NCBI RefSeq assembly: GCF_900292015.1
Contig: NZ_LR130759.1
Span: forward strand, 5,394,001 to 5,458,000
Direction of reading: 5' to 3'
Length of the DNA stretch: 64,000 nucleotides
Source of the DNA: Mycobacterium basiliense
GTDB lineage: Bacteria; Actinomycetota; Actinomycetes; Mycobacteriales; Mycobacteriaceae
Shown here: positions 29,086-38,023 of the stretch, one piece after another
How the letters are laid out: every line of letters begins with the position of its first letter
How positions within the stretch are numbered: the stretch's first letter is position 1
Notes under the pieces: generated by a model
Told to the model about the DNA's origin: nothing
The model's database searches: none
The model's input: the letters and a program-made list of their open reading frames with translations, nothing else
Translations under genes and position numbers: made by a program

Positions 29086-30007
29086 CACCGTCATTGCCGT
29101 CGTGGTCACTCACCGGCGCCCCGACCAGCTGGCTAAGTCGTTAAATGCGCTGACCACCCAGACCAGGTTGCCTGACCACTTGATCGTGGTCGACAACGAT
29201 ACTGCGGAGGGGTCTGACGCCGGCCGGGTCGGTGATCTCGTTGCCGGACAACCAATCCCCACTACGTATCTGAAGTCGCGCCGAAACCTTGGCGGTGCGG
29301 GCGGCTTCGCACTCGGTATGTTGCATGCGCTCGCACAGGGCGCCGACTGGGTTTGGCTGGCCGACGATGACGGGCACGCACAGGACACACGCGTACTGGC
29401 GACGCTGTTGGCGTGCGCCGAGAAGTACGGCCTGGCGGAAGTGTCGCCGATGGTCTGCAATATGGATGACCCGCAGCGGTTGGCATTTCCGCTGCGACGT
29501 GGTCTGGTATGGCGCAGGCGAGCAAGCGAATTGCGTACCGAGGCCGGCCAGGATCTGCTGCCGGGGATCGCTTCGCTTTTCAACGGCGCGCTAATCCAGG
29601 CGTCCGCCGTGGACATGATCGGTGTCCCGGACCTGCGATTGTTCATCCGCGGCGACGAGGTGGAGATGCATCGGCGGCTGGTCCGGTCGGGCCTGCCGTT
29701 TGGCACCTGCCTGGATGCTGTTTACCTGCACCCTTGCGGCTCCGACGAGTTCAAGCCGATCCTCGGTGGCCGCATGCACACCCAGTATCCCGACGATCCG
29801 GGCAAGCGATTCTTCACCTACCGCAACCGCGGCTACGTGTTGTCTCAACCCGGCTTACGTAAGCTACTGCCGCAGGAGTGGCTGCGGTTCGGCTGGTTCT
29901 TCCTGGTGACCCGCCGCGACCCCAAAGGCCTGCGGGAGTGGATTAGGTTGCGTCGCTTGGGGCGTCGCGAGAGGTTCGGCAAGCCCGATCTTGGAGGTGG
30001 CTCATGA
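29078..30007 (+). CDS. glfT1: Galactofuranosyltransferase GlfT1
   Basis: A 309-aa family-2 (GT-A) glycosyltransferase: N-terminal VIAVVVTHRRPDQL, VVDNDTAEG, RRNLGGAGGFALGM, and the metal-binding DDDGH motif (about residue 92). It adds the first galactofuranose residues to the rhamnosyl-GlcNAc linker of arabinogalactan. Start and stop both overlap neighbours (wzt and wzm), so the three are translated as a unit, supporting joint initiation and export of galactan. M. tuberculosis Rv3782 is about 304 aa. Confidence 0.95.
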   Translation: MSDTVIAVVVTHRRPDQLAKSLNALTTQTRLPDHLIVVDNDTAEGSDAGRVGDLVAGQPIPTTYLKSRRNLGGAGGFALGMLHALAQGADWVWLADDDGHAQDTRVLATLLACAEKYGLAEVSPMVCNMDDPQRLAFPLRRGLVWRRRASELRTEAGQDLLPGIASLFNGALIQASAVDMIGVPDLRLFIRGDEVEMHRRLVRSGLPFGTCLDAVYLHPCGSDEFKPILGGRMHTQYPDDPGKRFFTYRNRGYVLSQPGLRKLLPQEWLRFGWFFLVTRRDPKGLREWIRLRRLGRRERFGKPDLGGGS

Positions 30008-30834
30008 CGTTCATCGACGCGGCGTCACAGTCCAGGACGTTTGCCCGCGCCCGTTCAGACCTGGCCGAAGGATTCAGGCGTCATGAACTGTGGCTGCACC
30101 TGGGCTGGCAGGACATCAAACAGCGGTACCGCAGATCGGTCCTGGGCCCGTTCTGGATCACGATCGCGACCGGCACCACCGCCATCGCGATGGGCGGGCT
30201 GTATTCCAAGCTGTTCCACCTTGAGCTATCCGAGCATTTACCGTATGTCACGCTCGGTTTGATCGTCTGGAATCTCATCAATGCCTCCATCCTGGACGGA
30301 GCCGATGTCTTCGTTTCCAATGAGGGCCTGATCAAGCAATTGCCGGCTCCGTTGAGCGTGCACGTCTATCGGCTGGTGTGGCGGCAGCTGATCTTTTTCG
30401 GCCACAACATCGTGATCTACTTCGTCATCGCGATCATCTTCCCCAAGCCGTGGTCGTGGGCCGATCTCACGGTGTTTCCGGCGTTGGCACTGATCGTGCT
30501 CAATTGCGTGTGGGTGTCCCTATGCTTCGGCATACTCGCGACCCGCTACCGCGACATCGGGCCGCTGCTGAATTCCGTTGTGCAGCTGCTGTTCTTCATG
30601 ACGCCGATTATCTGGAACGACGAAACCCTGCACCGCCAGGGAGCCGGGCGATGGTCGAGCATCATCGAGCTCAACCCCCTGCTGCACTACCTCGACATCG
30701 TGCGAGCGCCGCTGCTGGGCGCGCACCAGGAACTGCGGCACTGGGTAGTGGTTCTGGCGCTGACGGTCGTGGGCTGGGCGTTGGCGGCGTTCGCGATGCG
30801 CCAATACCGCGCGCGAGTGCCCTACTGGGTGTAA
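30004..30834 (+). CDS. rfbD: Galactan ABC exporter permease (Wzm/RfbD)
   Basis: A 276-aa ABC-2 type permease with six predicted membrane helices. It has the N-terminal amphipathic segment ELWLHLGWQDIKQRYRRSVLGPFW typical of Wzm/TagG exporters and a C-terminal RARVPYWV tail. ATG 30004 overlaps the glfT1 stop. Partner of the ATPase at 28243. In M. tuberculosis the corresponding gene is Rv3783. The accessory island starts right after this gene. Confidence 0.95.
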   Translation: MTFIDAASQSRTFARARSDLAEGFRRHELWLHLGWQDIKQRYRRSVLGPFWITIATGTTAIAMGGLYSKLFHLELSEHLPYVTLGLIVWNLINASILDGADVFVSNEGLIKQLPAPLSVHVYRLVWRQLIFFGHNIVIYFVIAIIFPKPWSWADLTVFPALALIVLNCVWVSLCFGILATRYRDIGPLLNSVVQLLFFMTPIIWNDETLHRQGAGRWSSIIELNPLLHYLDIVRAPLLGAHQELRHWVVVLALTVVGWALAAFAMRQYRARVPYWV

Positions 30835-30989
30835 GGCACAGGCGCGGCACGGTTCGGCAAACACCGCGCTTCGGCCCATCAAGCACACACGTTTTGAAGC
30901 TTTCCGGAAATTGGCCTCTTCATGCGCTGATAACGGCCCGATCACGCGCGGCAACTCGGTAATCGCGCGTCGCGATCAAGAACAATCCG

Positions 30990-31820
30990 TTATAAGGAGC
31001 CCTCAGAGCAACCGGGATCGAAAGCACTTTTACCGGGATATGGCGTTGCGGGGTCGGAGATGAACCGATCAAGGGCCGCGATTACTCCGGTGCTGGCGCT
31101 GCGAACCACAAACGAAAACGGTTCGTCGACCTCTGAACCGTCGGCGAGCATGTTGCAATGCGGCCAGGTGACCGCAAGACCGCCAAGTTGTGCTGCCAGA
31201 TGCTGCACACTGCCGAGCCCACCGGCGTAGGCGAACGATTGGCCATCCAGCACCTCGCGCGCGGCGTCGACCTCATTGAACGTGGTCAAAATGGTTGTTG
31301 TGGTGATTCCGGCCCGCGCCAACCTGTGTTGGATGTCGCTGTCGGCCGTCGCGTTGCCGGTCACAATGACCGTCCTGTCGCGGAGATCCGCAATGGAGTT
31401 GAGACCATGCGCGTCCTGCGAGCGCACCAGAAACGCGCGCAGCACCCGGTAGTAGTGCTGCGACCATGCGGCCCGTGCACCGGATTCCGCGCGCCGATCC
31501 TGGGTGTCCGAGATTCCGGCCGCGGCCACGTCGCACACGTCACCTGCGGGCAGGGTCCATATTCCATCGAAGCGCGTCACCTCCACCGGCTGAAAACGCA
31601 GTCGCTCGCTGGCGGCAAAGTGATCTAGATAACTGACATCCCACCCGGTCCATTCGCCCTTGCCGTCTTTGCTGGTAAACGGGGCAAAACCTGGGTACAA
31701 ACAGACTTGGAGAACACCAGGATTCAACGTGCGCAGACGAGAGTCGCCTCGGCTGTCAGCTGGAGCAACCAATAGCAGAGCCGACGCCAACACGAGCGAC
31801 ATTTTGAACATTTTGAACAT
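30990..31820 (-). CDS. Periplasmic solute-binding protein, family 3 type (orphan)
   Basis: About 276 residues. A signal peptide MFKMFKMSLVLASALLLVAP is followed by a family-3 binding-protein fold: LQVCLYPGFAPFTSKDG, WTGWDVSYLDHFA, AGISDTQDRR, LRDRTVIVTGNATADSDI and GGLGSVQHL. Such proteins usually deliver amino acids to an ABC importer, but no permease or ATPase is next to it. Met 31820 is chosen; a GTG at 31847 in frame would add nine residues. It is convergent with rfbD across a 155-bp gap. Substrate unknown. Confidence 0.8.
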   Translation of the reverse strand: MFKMFKMSLVLASALLLVAPADSRGDSRLRTLNPGVLQVCLYPGFAPFTSKDGKGEWTGWDVSYLDHFAASERLRFQPVEVTRFDGIWTLPAGDVCDVAAAGISDTQDRRAESGARAAWSQHYYRVLRAFLVRSQDAHGLNSIADLRDRTVIVTGNATADSDIQHRLARAGITTTTILTTFNEVDAAREVLDGQSFAYAGGLGSVQHLAAQLGGLAVTWPHCNMLADGSEVDEPFSFVVRSASTGVIAALDRFISDPATPYPGKSAFDPGCSEGSL

Positions 31821-32447
31821 TCGGGATGGCCACTTGATCACCGCCACACTTTAGGTCGGCGCTGCCGAAAATGGTCGACCTTAAATCACGGCAAATAGAA
31901 CCCCTCGGATGGCGCGGCCCGCAAGCCCTTGCGCGACCATAAATTGCGATTCTCGCCGTCTTTACAGCTGGTGTGGCGGACTGCAGGCTAGGGGACTCCT
32001 CGATGCCATCGCGGACCAAAATTGCAAATTGACGGCAGCGGCGGGCACCGCGCAGCCCGATCAGGACACCGCGGTGCGCAAGCCAACGACTAATTCATCG
32101 GTCCGACGCTTCGGGCTACGCAGAAGGCAGGACCGGCGGCACGGGGGGCCATGGCGGTGATCCCAGCACGCCCGGCGGATCGGTCACGACAGTCGGGTTC
32201 CCGATCAGAAATCCCGGCGTGGGTGGCACGATTGGCGCGAACCGCACGGCGCAGGACAACCGCACCGGCGGCGCTCCCGCATTACGCTTGCACTCGCTAA
32301 TTGGGTGTGACTCAGTCGAATCCAGCCAGCCGGTTAGAACACCACACCTAATGTCCTTCGCGGCTATAGTATCCGCCTATTCCCTTTGGCTCGGCGATGC
32401 GCCGAACGAGCAACCTGCTGGGTCCGCCTAGCGCGAGGAGGTTATTC
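31821..32447. other. 627-bp intergenic region with a Gly-rich PGRS-like remnant
   Basis: No intact gene is supported. In one + strand frame, 32111-32285 reads [19 protein letters not shown] followed by VGGTIGANRTAQDNRTGG, which resembles the end of a PGRS-type protein without a PE domain or a convincing start. It lies directly in front of an intact PE_PGRS gene, so it may be a decayed paralogue. The rest (31850-32100) holds nothing I recognise apart from a partial inverted repeat TAGGTCG...CGACCTTA near 31852-31885 next to the binding-protein start. Confidence 0.35.
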
Positions 32448-34256
32448 ATGTCGTATGTGATCGCAGCCCCGGAGGCCATGTCGGCGACAACGGCCGACGT
32501 TGCCGAAATTGGACTGGCGATCCGCGACGCGAATGCCGCGGCCGCGCTGCCCACCACAAACGTGTTGACCGCGGCCGCCGATGAGGTGTCCGCCCAGATC
32601 GCCGCGCTATTTGCCGCGCACGGCCGCACCTATCAGGCGCTGAGCAATCAGGCCGCCGAGTTTCACGCTCAGTTCACCCAAACGTTGAGCGACGCCGCTG
32701 GGGTCTATGCCGGCGGTGAGGCCGCGAACGTGACGCTTCTGCAGTCGCTACAGACCTTGCAACAACAATTCCTCGGTGCGGTGAATACACCCACCCAGCA
32801 GCTGTTGGGACGCCCGCTGATCGGCGACGGCACCGACGGATCCGCGCCCGGACAAGCGGGCGGCGCCGGCGGGTTGCTATTCGGTAACGGCGGTGACGGC
32901 GCGGCGGGCGCGGCGGGTCAGGCCGGCGGCGCCGGCGGTAGCGCGGGGCTGATCGGCCACGGTGGGGCCGGCGGGCAGGGCGGTGGCGGCGCCGCCGGCG
33001 GCACCGGCGGCAGCGGCGGGCTGCTGTACGGCAACGGTGGAGCCGGGGGAATCGGTGGGTCCGCCCTGGCCGGTATCAACGGCGGCAACCCCGGCCAGGG
33101 CGGCGACGGCGGCCGGGCCGTGTTGTTCGGCTCTGGAGGTAACGGCGGGCAGGGCGGCACCGGTCTCACCGGGGCGGACGGGGTCAACGCCACCCCCACC
33201 GGCGCCCAGGCGCCGAGCGGAACCGACGGGACCGGCAACACCAGCACCGGCAGCAACGCGCAAGCCAGCGGGGTCCCAGGCGGCGCCGGCCATACCGGCG
33301 GCACCGGGGTGGCCGGCGGCACCGGCGGGAAGGGCGGCGCAGGCTCGGCGGTGGCCACCGGCACCGGCACCAACCACATCTTGGCCGCCGGCGGCAACGG
33401 CGGAGACGGCGGCGCGGCGGGTGCCGGCGCTACCGGCGGCGCCGGCGGCACTGGAGGCAGCGCAACCGCGCAGGATAACGTCGGCGACTCCTTTTCCAGC
33501 ACCTTCGCGCGCGGTGGCACCGGAGGTACCGGGGCGCCGGGCGGGGAATTGGGCGGAGACGGCGGCGCCGGCGGCGCCGGCGGCTCCGCCGACGCCGGGA
33601 CGCTTATGCATGGCGCCTCGGCTATCGGTGGTACCGGTGGGGCCGGTGGCGCCGGCGCCACGGGTGCGGTCGGCAACGACGGCGGCGCCGGCGGCGCCGG
33701 CGGGAACGGCGGTCGAGGTGGGCTGCTGATCGGCAACGGAGGTCATGGGGGCGCCGGTGGGATCGGTGGCGCCGGCGGCGGCGCCGACAGCGGCGGCGCG
33801 GGTGGTGGCGGCGGAAACGGCGGCAACGCCCAAGCAGTCGACATGGCGACGAGCTTCGGCGGTAACGGCGGCGACGGCGGCGACGGCGGCGAGGGCGGCG
33901 CCGGCGGCAGTGGTGGCGCCGGCGGCACCGGCGGCAGCGGTGGCGCCGGAGGTCTGCTGCTGGGCACCGGCGGTGATGGCGGTGTCGGCGGCACCGGCGG
34001 AGACGGCGGTATGGGAGGAAGCGGCGGAAACGGCGGCGGCGCGGGCCAGGGTGGATCCGCAGACAACCCAGTCAACGATGGCGAGGCCGGGAACGCGGGT
34101 ACCGGCGGCACCGGCGGTAGCGGTGGCGCCGCGGGCGCGGCCGGTAGCGGCGGTGCCGGCGGCACCAGCGGCGCTCTTGGCACGGCCGGCGCGGGGGGCG
34201 AGGTTGGCGCAACCGGCTCGCAAGGAGCCAACGGCTCCGACGGTGCCGGCGGGTAA
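32448..34256 (+). CDS. PE_PGRS family protein
   Basis: A 602-aa protein. The PE domain begins [20 protein letters not shown] and ends at [18 protein letters not shown], followed by a Gly-Ala-rich PGRS domain. RBS GCGAGGAGG precedes ATG 32448. An upstream in-frame start would add 17 non-family residues. It lies within the accessory island, tail-to-tail with the histidine kinase gene. Confidence 0.95.
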   Translation: MSYVIAAPEAMSATTADVAEIGLAIRDANAAAALPTTNVLTAAADEVSAQIAALFAAHGRTYQALSNQAAEFHAQFTQTLSDAAGVYAGGEAANVTLLQSLQTLQQQFLGAVNTPTQQLLGRPLIGDGTDGSAPGQAGGAGGLLFGNGGDGAAGAAGQAGGAGGSAGLIGHGGAGGQGGGGAAGGTGGSGGLLYGNGGAGGIGGSALAGINGGNPGQGGDGGRAVLFGSGGNGGQGGTGLTGADGVNATPTGAQAPSGTDGTGNTSTGSNAQASGVPGGAGHTGGTGVAGGTGGKGGAGSAVATGTGTNHILAAGGNGGDGGAAGAGATGGAGGTGGSATAQDNVGDSFSSTFARGGTGGTGAPGGELGGDGGAGGAGGSADAGTLMHGASAIGGTGGAGGAGATGAVGNDGGAGGAGGNGGRGGLLIGNGGHGGAGGIGGAGGGADSGGAGGGGGNGGNAQAVDMATSFGGNGGDGGDGGEGGAGGSGGAGGTGGSGGAGGLLLGTGGDGGVGGTGGDGGMGGSGGNGGGAGQGGSADNPVNDGEAGNAGTGGTGGSGGAAGAAGSGGAGGTSGALGTAGAGGEVGATGSQGANGSDGAGG

Positions 34257-34316
34257 CCTGATCCGTCCTCTTCCAATTGCCCCGCGGCGGTGGGGGTTAC
34301 CCGCGGTCGAGCCTTC

Positions 34317-35873
34317 TCAGGCGGAGATCGGGATTACCACCTGCAGAGTGGTGCCAGCACCCGGGGGGCTTAGTACCCGCAGGTGACCGCCGATCGCTTC
34401 AACTCGGTCGATCAAGCCGAGAAGGCCGGACCCTTGGCTACTGTCCGCACCGCCGGCACCGTCGTCGCGTATGGAAAGCACCAGATCCGAACCCTGGGCT
34501 TTGGCGTCGATGTCCACCCCGGAAGCGTGTGCATGTCGTGCGGCGTTGGTGAGCGCCTCGGCGACAACGTAATACGCCGCGATCTCCGTCGACTCCGACA
34601 GGCGTTCTTCAATTGCCAGGTTAAGGGTGACCGGGATGGGGCAGCGTCGCGCGAGCGACTTAAGCGCCGGACCAAGGCCGCCGCTGGAGACGATCGCCGG
34701 ATGAATGCCCCGGGCAATCTCCTGGAGATCTGCTGACGCTGCGGCCAGCTCGGCGACGACCCTGGCTATTCGCCCTTTGACCGAGCCGAGTTCGGGCGGC
34801 ACCTCGGCTTCGATCAAGCGAAGTTGCACAGCAAGCGACACCAGCCGTTGTTGCGCGCCGTCGTGCAGATCGCGCTCCAATCGCCGGCGAGCGTCGTCGG
34901 CGGCGGTGACAATGCGCGCGCGTGAGGCCTTCAGGGCGGAGTGCGCCTCGGCATTTGCGATGGCGGTCGCCACAAGCTCGGTGAACTCGGCGACCCGTTC
35001 TTCGGTGTCCGGTGGCAGCGACATGACTTGCCGAGATCCGACCACGGCCGCACCCCACAGCCGGCGTTCAACGATGATCGGCGTTCCCACCCCGGCGCGT
35101 AGCCCCAGCCCACGAACGAGCGCGGGTATATCCCCAGTCGCCGTTTGGTCATCATCCAATCGTGCAGGACCGCCGGTGCGAGCGACCTTGGCGACGATGT
35201 TGTCGCCGCGCACGGGCCAGCGAGTGCCGACGGGTTTCCGCTCAGCGTGACCCGTACCTTCATACGCGGCGACAAGTGTTGCGGTGTCATCGGATTCGTA
35301 CCGCCACAGCGAGGTGTCGGTAACACCGAGACAGTGCGCCAGCTCCTCGGCCACCGCGGGAAAGATCTCGGAGGCCGGAGCTCCGCGCGCGACCAGCGTC
35401 GCGATTCGTCGAAGCGCGGCTTGTCGGCCAGCCAGGTCGCCGAGCGCTGCGCCGCTAGCCTCGGATTCTTGCCGACGTTTCGCCGCGTCCGCAGCACGCT
35501 TTCGTGCGGTACCGGCCAACGCGTGTGCCACCAGCGCAACGACGACGTAGACGACCAAGACGACCCAATCCTGAAGTTGGCTCATCACCACGCCATGTTC
35601 TGGCCAGTTACGGAAACCCGAATAGGCGATCGCGCTCAGCGCCGCCATCGCGAGGGTCAAGCCCGGGCCCCAGCCCGTCGCGATGACCAAGACACCAATC
35701 AGATACACGGCCCCGAAAGCATTGTCCGACGCGAGTTTCTTAAGTAACAGCAGCACTGCCGTCTGCACCGCGATAAGTCCGGCCGCTACCGCAACACCCA
35801 GGGACCTCGGTGGCGGCGTCCGAGACAACCAGGGTCCCCACCCGACCCGCAAGAGTGGACTCGCCTTCGTCAC
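34317..35873 (-). CDS. NarL-type sensor histidine kinase (DUF4118-like membrane region, GAF, HisKA_3)
   Basis: About 518 residues. Three to four membrane helices (residues ~25-120) resemble the KdpD-type DUF4118 region. A GAF domain (~150-300, ATLVARGAPASEIFPAVAEEL ... GLRAGVGTPIIVERRLWGAAVV) follows. The dimerisation helix has DLHDGAQQRLVSLAVQ carrying the phospho-His, and the ATPase domain has EALTNAARHA and GSGLLGLIDRVEAIGG. It starts at GTG 35873, 12 bp after the response regulator, so both are one operon. The signal is unknown; GAF suggests a small ligand or redox cofactor. Confidence 0.9.
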   Translation of the reverse strand: MTKASPLLRVGWGPWLSRTPPPRSLGVAVAAGLIAVQTAVLLLLKKLASDNAFGAVYLIGVLVIATGWGPGLTLAMAALSAIAYSGFRNWPEHGVVMSQLQDWVVLVVYVVVALVAHALAGTARKRAADAAKRRQESEASGAALGDLAGRQAALRRIATLVARGAPASEIFPAVAEELAHCLGVTDTSLWRYESDDTATLVAAYEGTGHAERKPVGTRWPVRGDNIVAKVARTGGPARLDDDQTATGDIPALVRGLGLRAGVGTPIIVERRLWGAAVVGSRQVMSLPPDTEERVAEFTELVATAIANAEAHSALKASRARIVTAADDARRRLERDLHDGAQQRLVSLAVQLRLIEAEVPPELGSVKGRIARVVAELAAASADLQEIARGIHPAIVSSGGLGPALKSLARRCPIPVTLNLAIEERLSESTEIAAYYVVAEALTNAARHAHASGVDIDAKAQGSDLVLSIRDDGAGGADSSQGSGLLGLIDRVEAIGGHLRVLSPPGAGTTLQVVIPISA

Positions 35874-35885
35874 GGTGGATTCCAG

Positions 35886-36557
35886 TCAGCGGGTTTCCAG
35901 GAAGGTGACGACCGCACGCACGCGGCGGTGATCGTCCGGGGTCTCATGCAGCTCCAGTTTGGTCATGATGCTGCGGATGTGCTTTTCGACGGTGCCTTCG
36001 GCTACCCACAGCTGCCGGGCGATCCCGGCGTTGGAGCGGCCCTCTGCCATCAATGCCAGTACTTCCATTTCGCGCGGGCTAAGCACGGCAAGCGGATCAG
36101 CGCGCTTGCGTGCGCAGACCAATTCCTGAACCAGGGCCGGATCGATCACCGATGACCCGCCGGCGATCCGCTGAAGCGAGTCGAGAAATTCGGCGACGTC
36201 GGAAACGCGGGTCTTCAACAGGTAGCCGACACCGTATCCGCTGGCCAGTAACTGGGTCGCGTGCTCAACTTCCACATGCGCCGATAGCACGAGCAGCGCG
36301 ATTTCGGGCATCTCTTCCCGGATAGCTAACGCGGCATCGAGTCCGTCGGAGCTGTTGGTAGGAGGCATCCGGATATCGACAACCACCAGCTGCGGACGCT
36401 TGGCGCGAACCACATCGACCAGAGTCGTCGCGTCGCCCACGGTGTCTAGGACGTCATGGCCCGATCGGGTCAGCAAGCTGGCCAGTCCTTCTCGCAGCAA
36501 CACATCGTCGTCGGCGAGCACGACCCGCAGACCCGTTTGCCCCGGCTGCTCCGCCAT
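35886..36557 (-). CDS. LuxR/NarL-type response regulator
   Basis: A 223-aa regulator. The receiver domain has DDDVLLREG, the phospho-Asp in LVVVDIRMPP, and YLLKTRV. The C-terminal LuxR helix-turn-helix reads LSPREMEVLALMAEGRSNAGIA and GTVEKHIRSIMTKLEL. ATG 36557 has GAGGGGACGAC before it. It is partner of the kinase downstream. Being within the island, it is a candidate regulator of the peptide cluster (inference). Confidence 0.93.
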   Translation of the reverse strand: MAEQPGQTGLRVVLADDDVLLREGLASLLTRSGHDVLDTVGDATTLVDVVRAKRPQLVVVDIRMPPTNSSDGLDAALAIREEMPEIALLVLSAHVEVEHATQLLASGYGVGYLLKTRVSDVAEFLDSLQRIAGGSSVIDPALVQELVCARKRADPLAVLSPREMEVLALMAEGRSNAGIARQLWVAEGTVEKHIRSIMTKLELHETPDDHRRVRAVVTFLETR

Positions 36558-36644
36558 GTCGTCCCCTCACTTGCGACACCACCCGATAGCGTCGAGCGTA
36601 ATTGCAGCTCGTGGGTGGGCCGGCAGCAGGCAGGCGGCGTGTTC

Positions 36645-37616
36645 TCAGCGGACGCCGCCAGGACCGTCCCGCCCCGCATTGGCAGGGCAAGCTGCGTCCG
36701 CGCCGGCAAACGTTGCGGCGACGAGGCTCAGTTCGCCGAAGACGGCCGCAGTATCATCGTCGGGAAACTCAAATCCGTTGTGGGCGTATAGCTCCTTAAT
36801 CGTACGGGCCGTCAGTTGCCAACCGTGCATCGTCAGATACTCAATGACGGTGTGGCGGTCACCGGAGTAGACCAACTCCGACATGTCGAGATCGAGTCCC
36901 ATCCGACTCCAGCGCGCCGAAAGTTGCTGCGCGTGCTCGCCGGTCAATCCCACGGGGTCCGGGAAGTGCTCGGTAGCAAGTTGGCTGGTTGGTACGCTGA
37001 GCGAGGCGATGCTGTCGAACAGTCGATCCTGCGCGTCCGGCGGCAGATAAATCAGCAGGCCCTCGACGATCCACGCCGTTGGTTTGTTCGCGTCAAATCC
37101 GTGCTGGTGCAACGCTGCGGGCCAGTCGTCGCGCAGATCGATGCCGATCGGCCGCCGGTCGGCGGTCGGGTCGGCGCCGAGTTCGGCCAGCGTCCACGTC
37201 TTGAAGTCGATGACGAGTGGCTGATCGATCTCGTAAACCACCATCTCGTCGGGCCAGGGCAAACGGTAGGCCCTAGTGTCCAAACCGGAGGCCAGGATCA
37301 CCGCCTGGCGGACTCCGGCGTCGGTGGCGGTCAGGCAGAAGTTGTCAAAAAACCTGGTACGCACGGCGATTTGCCGATTCGCCTCCGCACGGCGCAGCAG
37401 CGGGTCGTCCTCGAAGGCGATTTCACCGTCCAACAACCGGACGAATTGCTCTAGCCCCACCGCGCGTACCAGCGGATCGGCCAGCCGATCGTTCAGCAGC
37501 GCGTCGGGGCCCTGTGAGGCTAGCGCCCGGTAGGTCGCGATCATGGTGGCCGTCGCTCCCACGTTGCACGCCGGATCCCAGCTGTCGCCCTCATATCTGC
37601 CCGAGCGGCCAGTCAT
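36645..37616 (-). CDS. SAM-dependent methyltransferase, PPM1/TIGR00027 type (Rv3787c-like)
   Basis: A 323-aa protein of the same family as the gene at 13195. It has EGDSWDPACNVGATATMIAT at the N-terminus, the SAM strand [40 protein letters not shown], and WIVEGLLIYLPPDAQDRL. ATG 37616 has the RBS AGGAG at the right distance. The position corresponds to Rv3787c of M. tuberculosis. Here it lies downstream of the 26-codon ORF and the P450 gene in the same direction, so it could modify the peptide product or be an old resident of this locus. Confidence 0.9.
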   Translation of the reverse strand: MTGRSGRYEGDSWDPACNVGATATMIATYRALASQGPDALLNDRLADPLVRAVGLEQFVRLLDGEIAFEDDPLLRRAEANRQIAVRTRFFDNFCLTATDAGVRQAVILASGLDTRAYRLPWPDEMVVYEIDQPLVIDFKTWTLAELGADPTADRRPIGIDLRDDWPAALHQHGFDANKPTAWIVEGLLIYLPPDAQDRLFDSIASLSVPTSQLATEHFPDPVGLTGEHAQQLSARWSRMGLDLDMSELVYSGDRHTVIEYLTMHGWQLTARTIKELYAHNGFEFPDDDTAAVFGELSLVAATFAGADAACPANAGRDGPGGVR

Positions 37617-37725
37617 ACAAATTGCTCCTGTCTTCGGGGACACTGGTTGGTGCGCGCCGCGACGACGGACTATTCGCTGGCATCGAACCCATCGAGCAGT
37701 CCGGCAGCCGCGTCGCCAAGCGCAC

Positions 37726-37806
37726 TCAATCGGTCATGTTGGTCGAAAAGAATCCGGGAAAGCCGTACACGGCTTCATCTTCGGTGAACAAAAGTTCGTG
37801 GGACAT
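37726..37806 (-). CDS. 26-aa peptide ORF between P450 and methyltransferase genes
   Basis: ATG 37806 to TGA 37726-37728. A strong RBS (GAGAGGAGGTGTCCACC-ATG) makes translation likely. The peptide begins MSHELLFTEDEA and ends VYGFPGFFSTNMTD: an acidic N-terminal half and an aromatic C-terminal half (Tyr14, Phe16, Phe19, Phe20), with no Cys. A promoter-like element shared with the MauE-fusion gene lies 59 bp upstream. Options are a small RiPP precursor for the adjacent P450, or a leader peptide controlling the methyltransferase. I do not recognise a family. Confidence 0.55.
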   Translation of the reverse strand: MSHELLFTEDEAVYGFPGFFSTNMTD

Positions 37807-37864
37807 GGTGGACACCTCCTCTCCTGTGCGGCGTTACTCGAAGAGTAGGCAATAAGAATGGGTG

Positions 37865-37911
37865 TCGAATCCCTGGCAGCGGGTAACCACGTCGTCCCCC
37901 GATCAGCGGAC
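37865..37911 (-). promoter_or_regulatory. Shared cluster element, copy A (imperfect palindrome plus TCGAAT box)
   Basis: Plus-strand positions 37865-37911 align without gaps to 44739-44785, with 35 of 47 positions identical by hand count. Conserved parts are TCGAAT, CCTGGCAGC and the 18-bp site GTCCCCCGATCAGCGGAC (37894-37911), an imperfect palindrome. In both copies the TCGAAT end faces a minus-strand start codon, here the 26-codon ORF. Read on the minus strand, GGGATTCGA could be a -35-like box with CCTACTCT about 18 bp later. Function inferred. Confidence 0.55.
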
Positions 37912-38023
37912 AGCGGTGGTCAGGCAGGTTTCGCGAGTAGCCACATTGCCAACCTGTCGGTCTCAACCAAGCCAGGCAGTGTTGAGGATTCGGTTGAAGT
38001 TTCGGTGGCCGATCGACGTTTCG

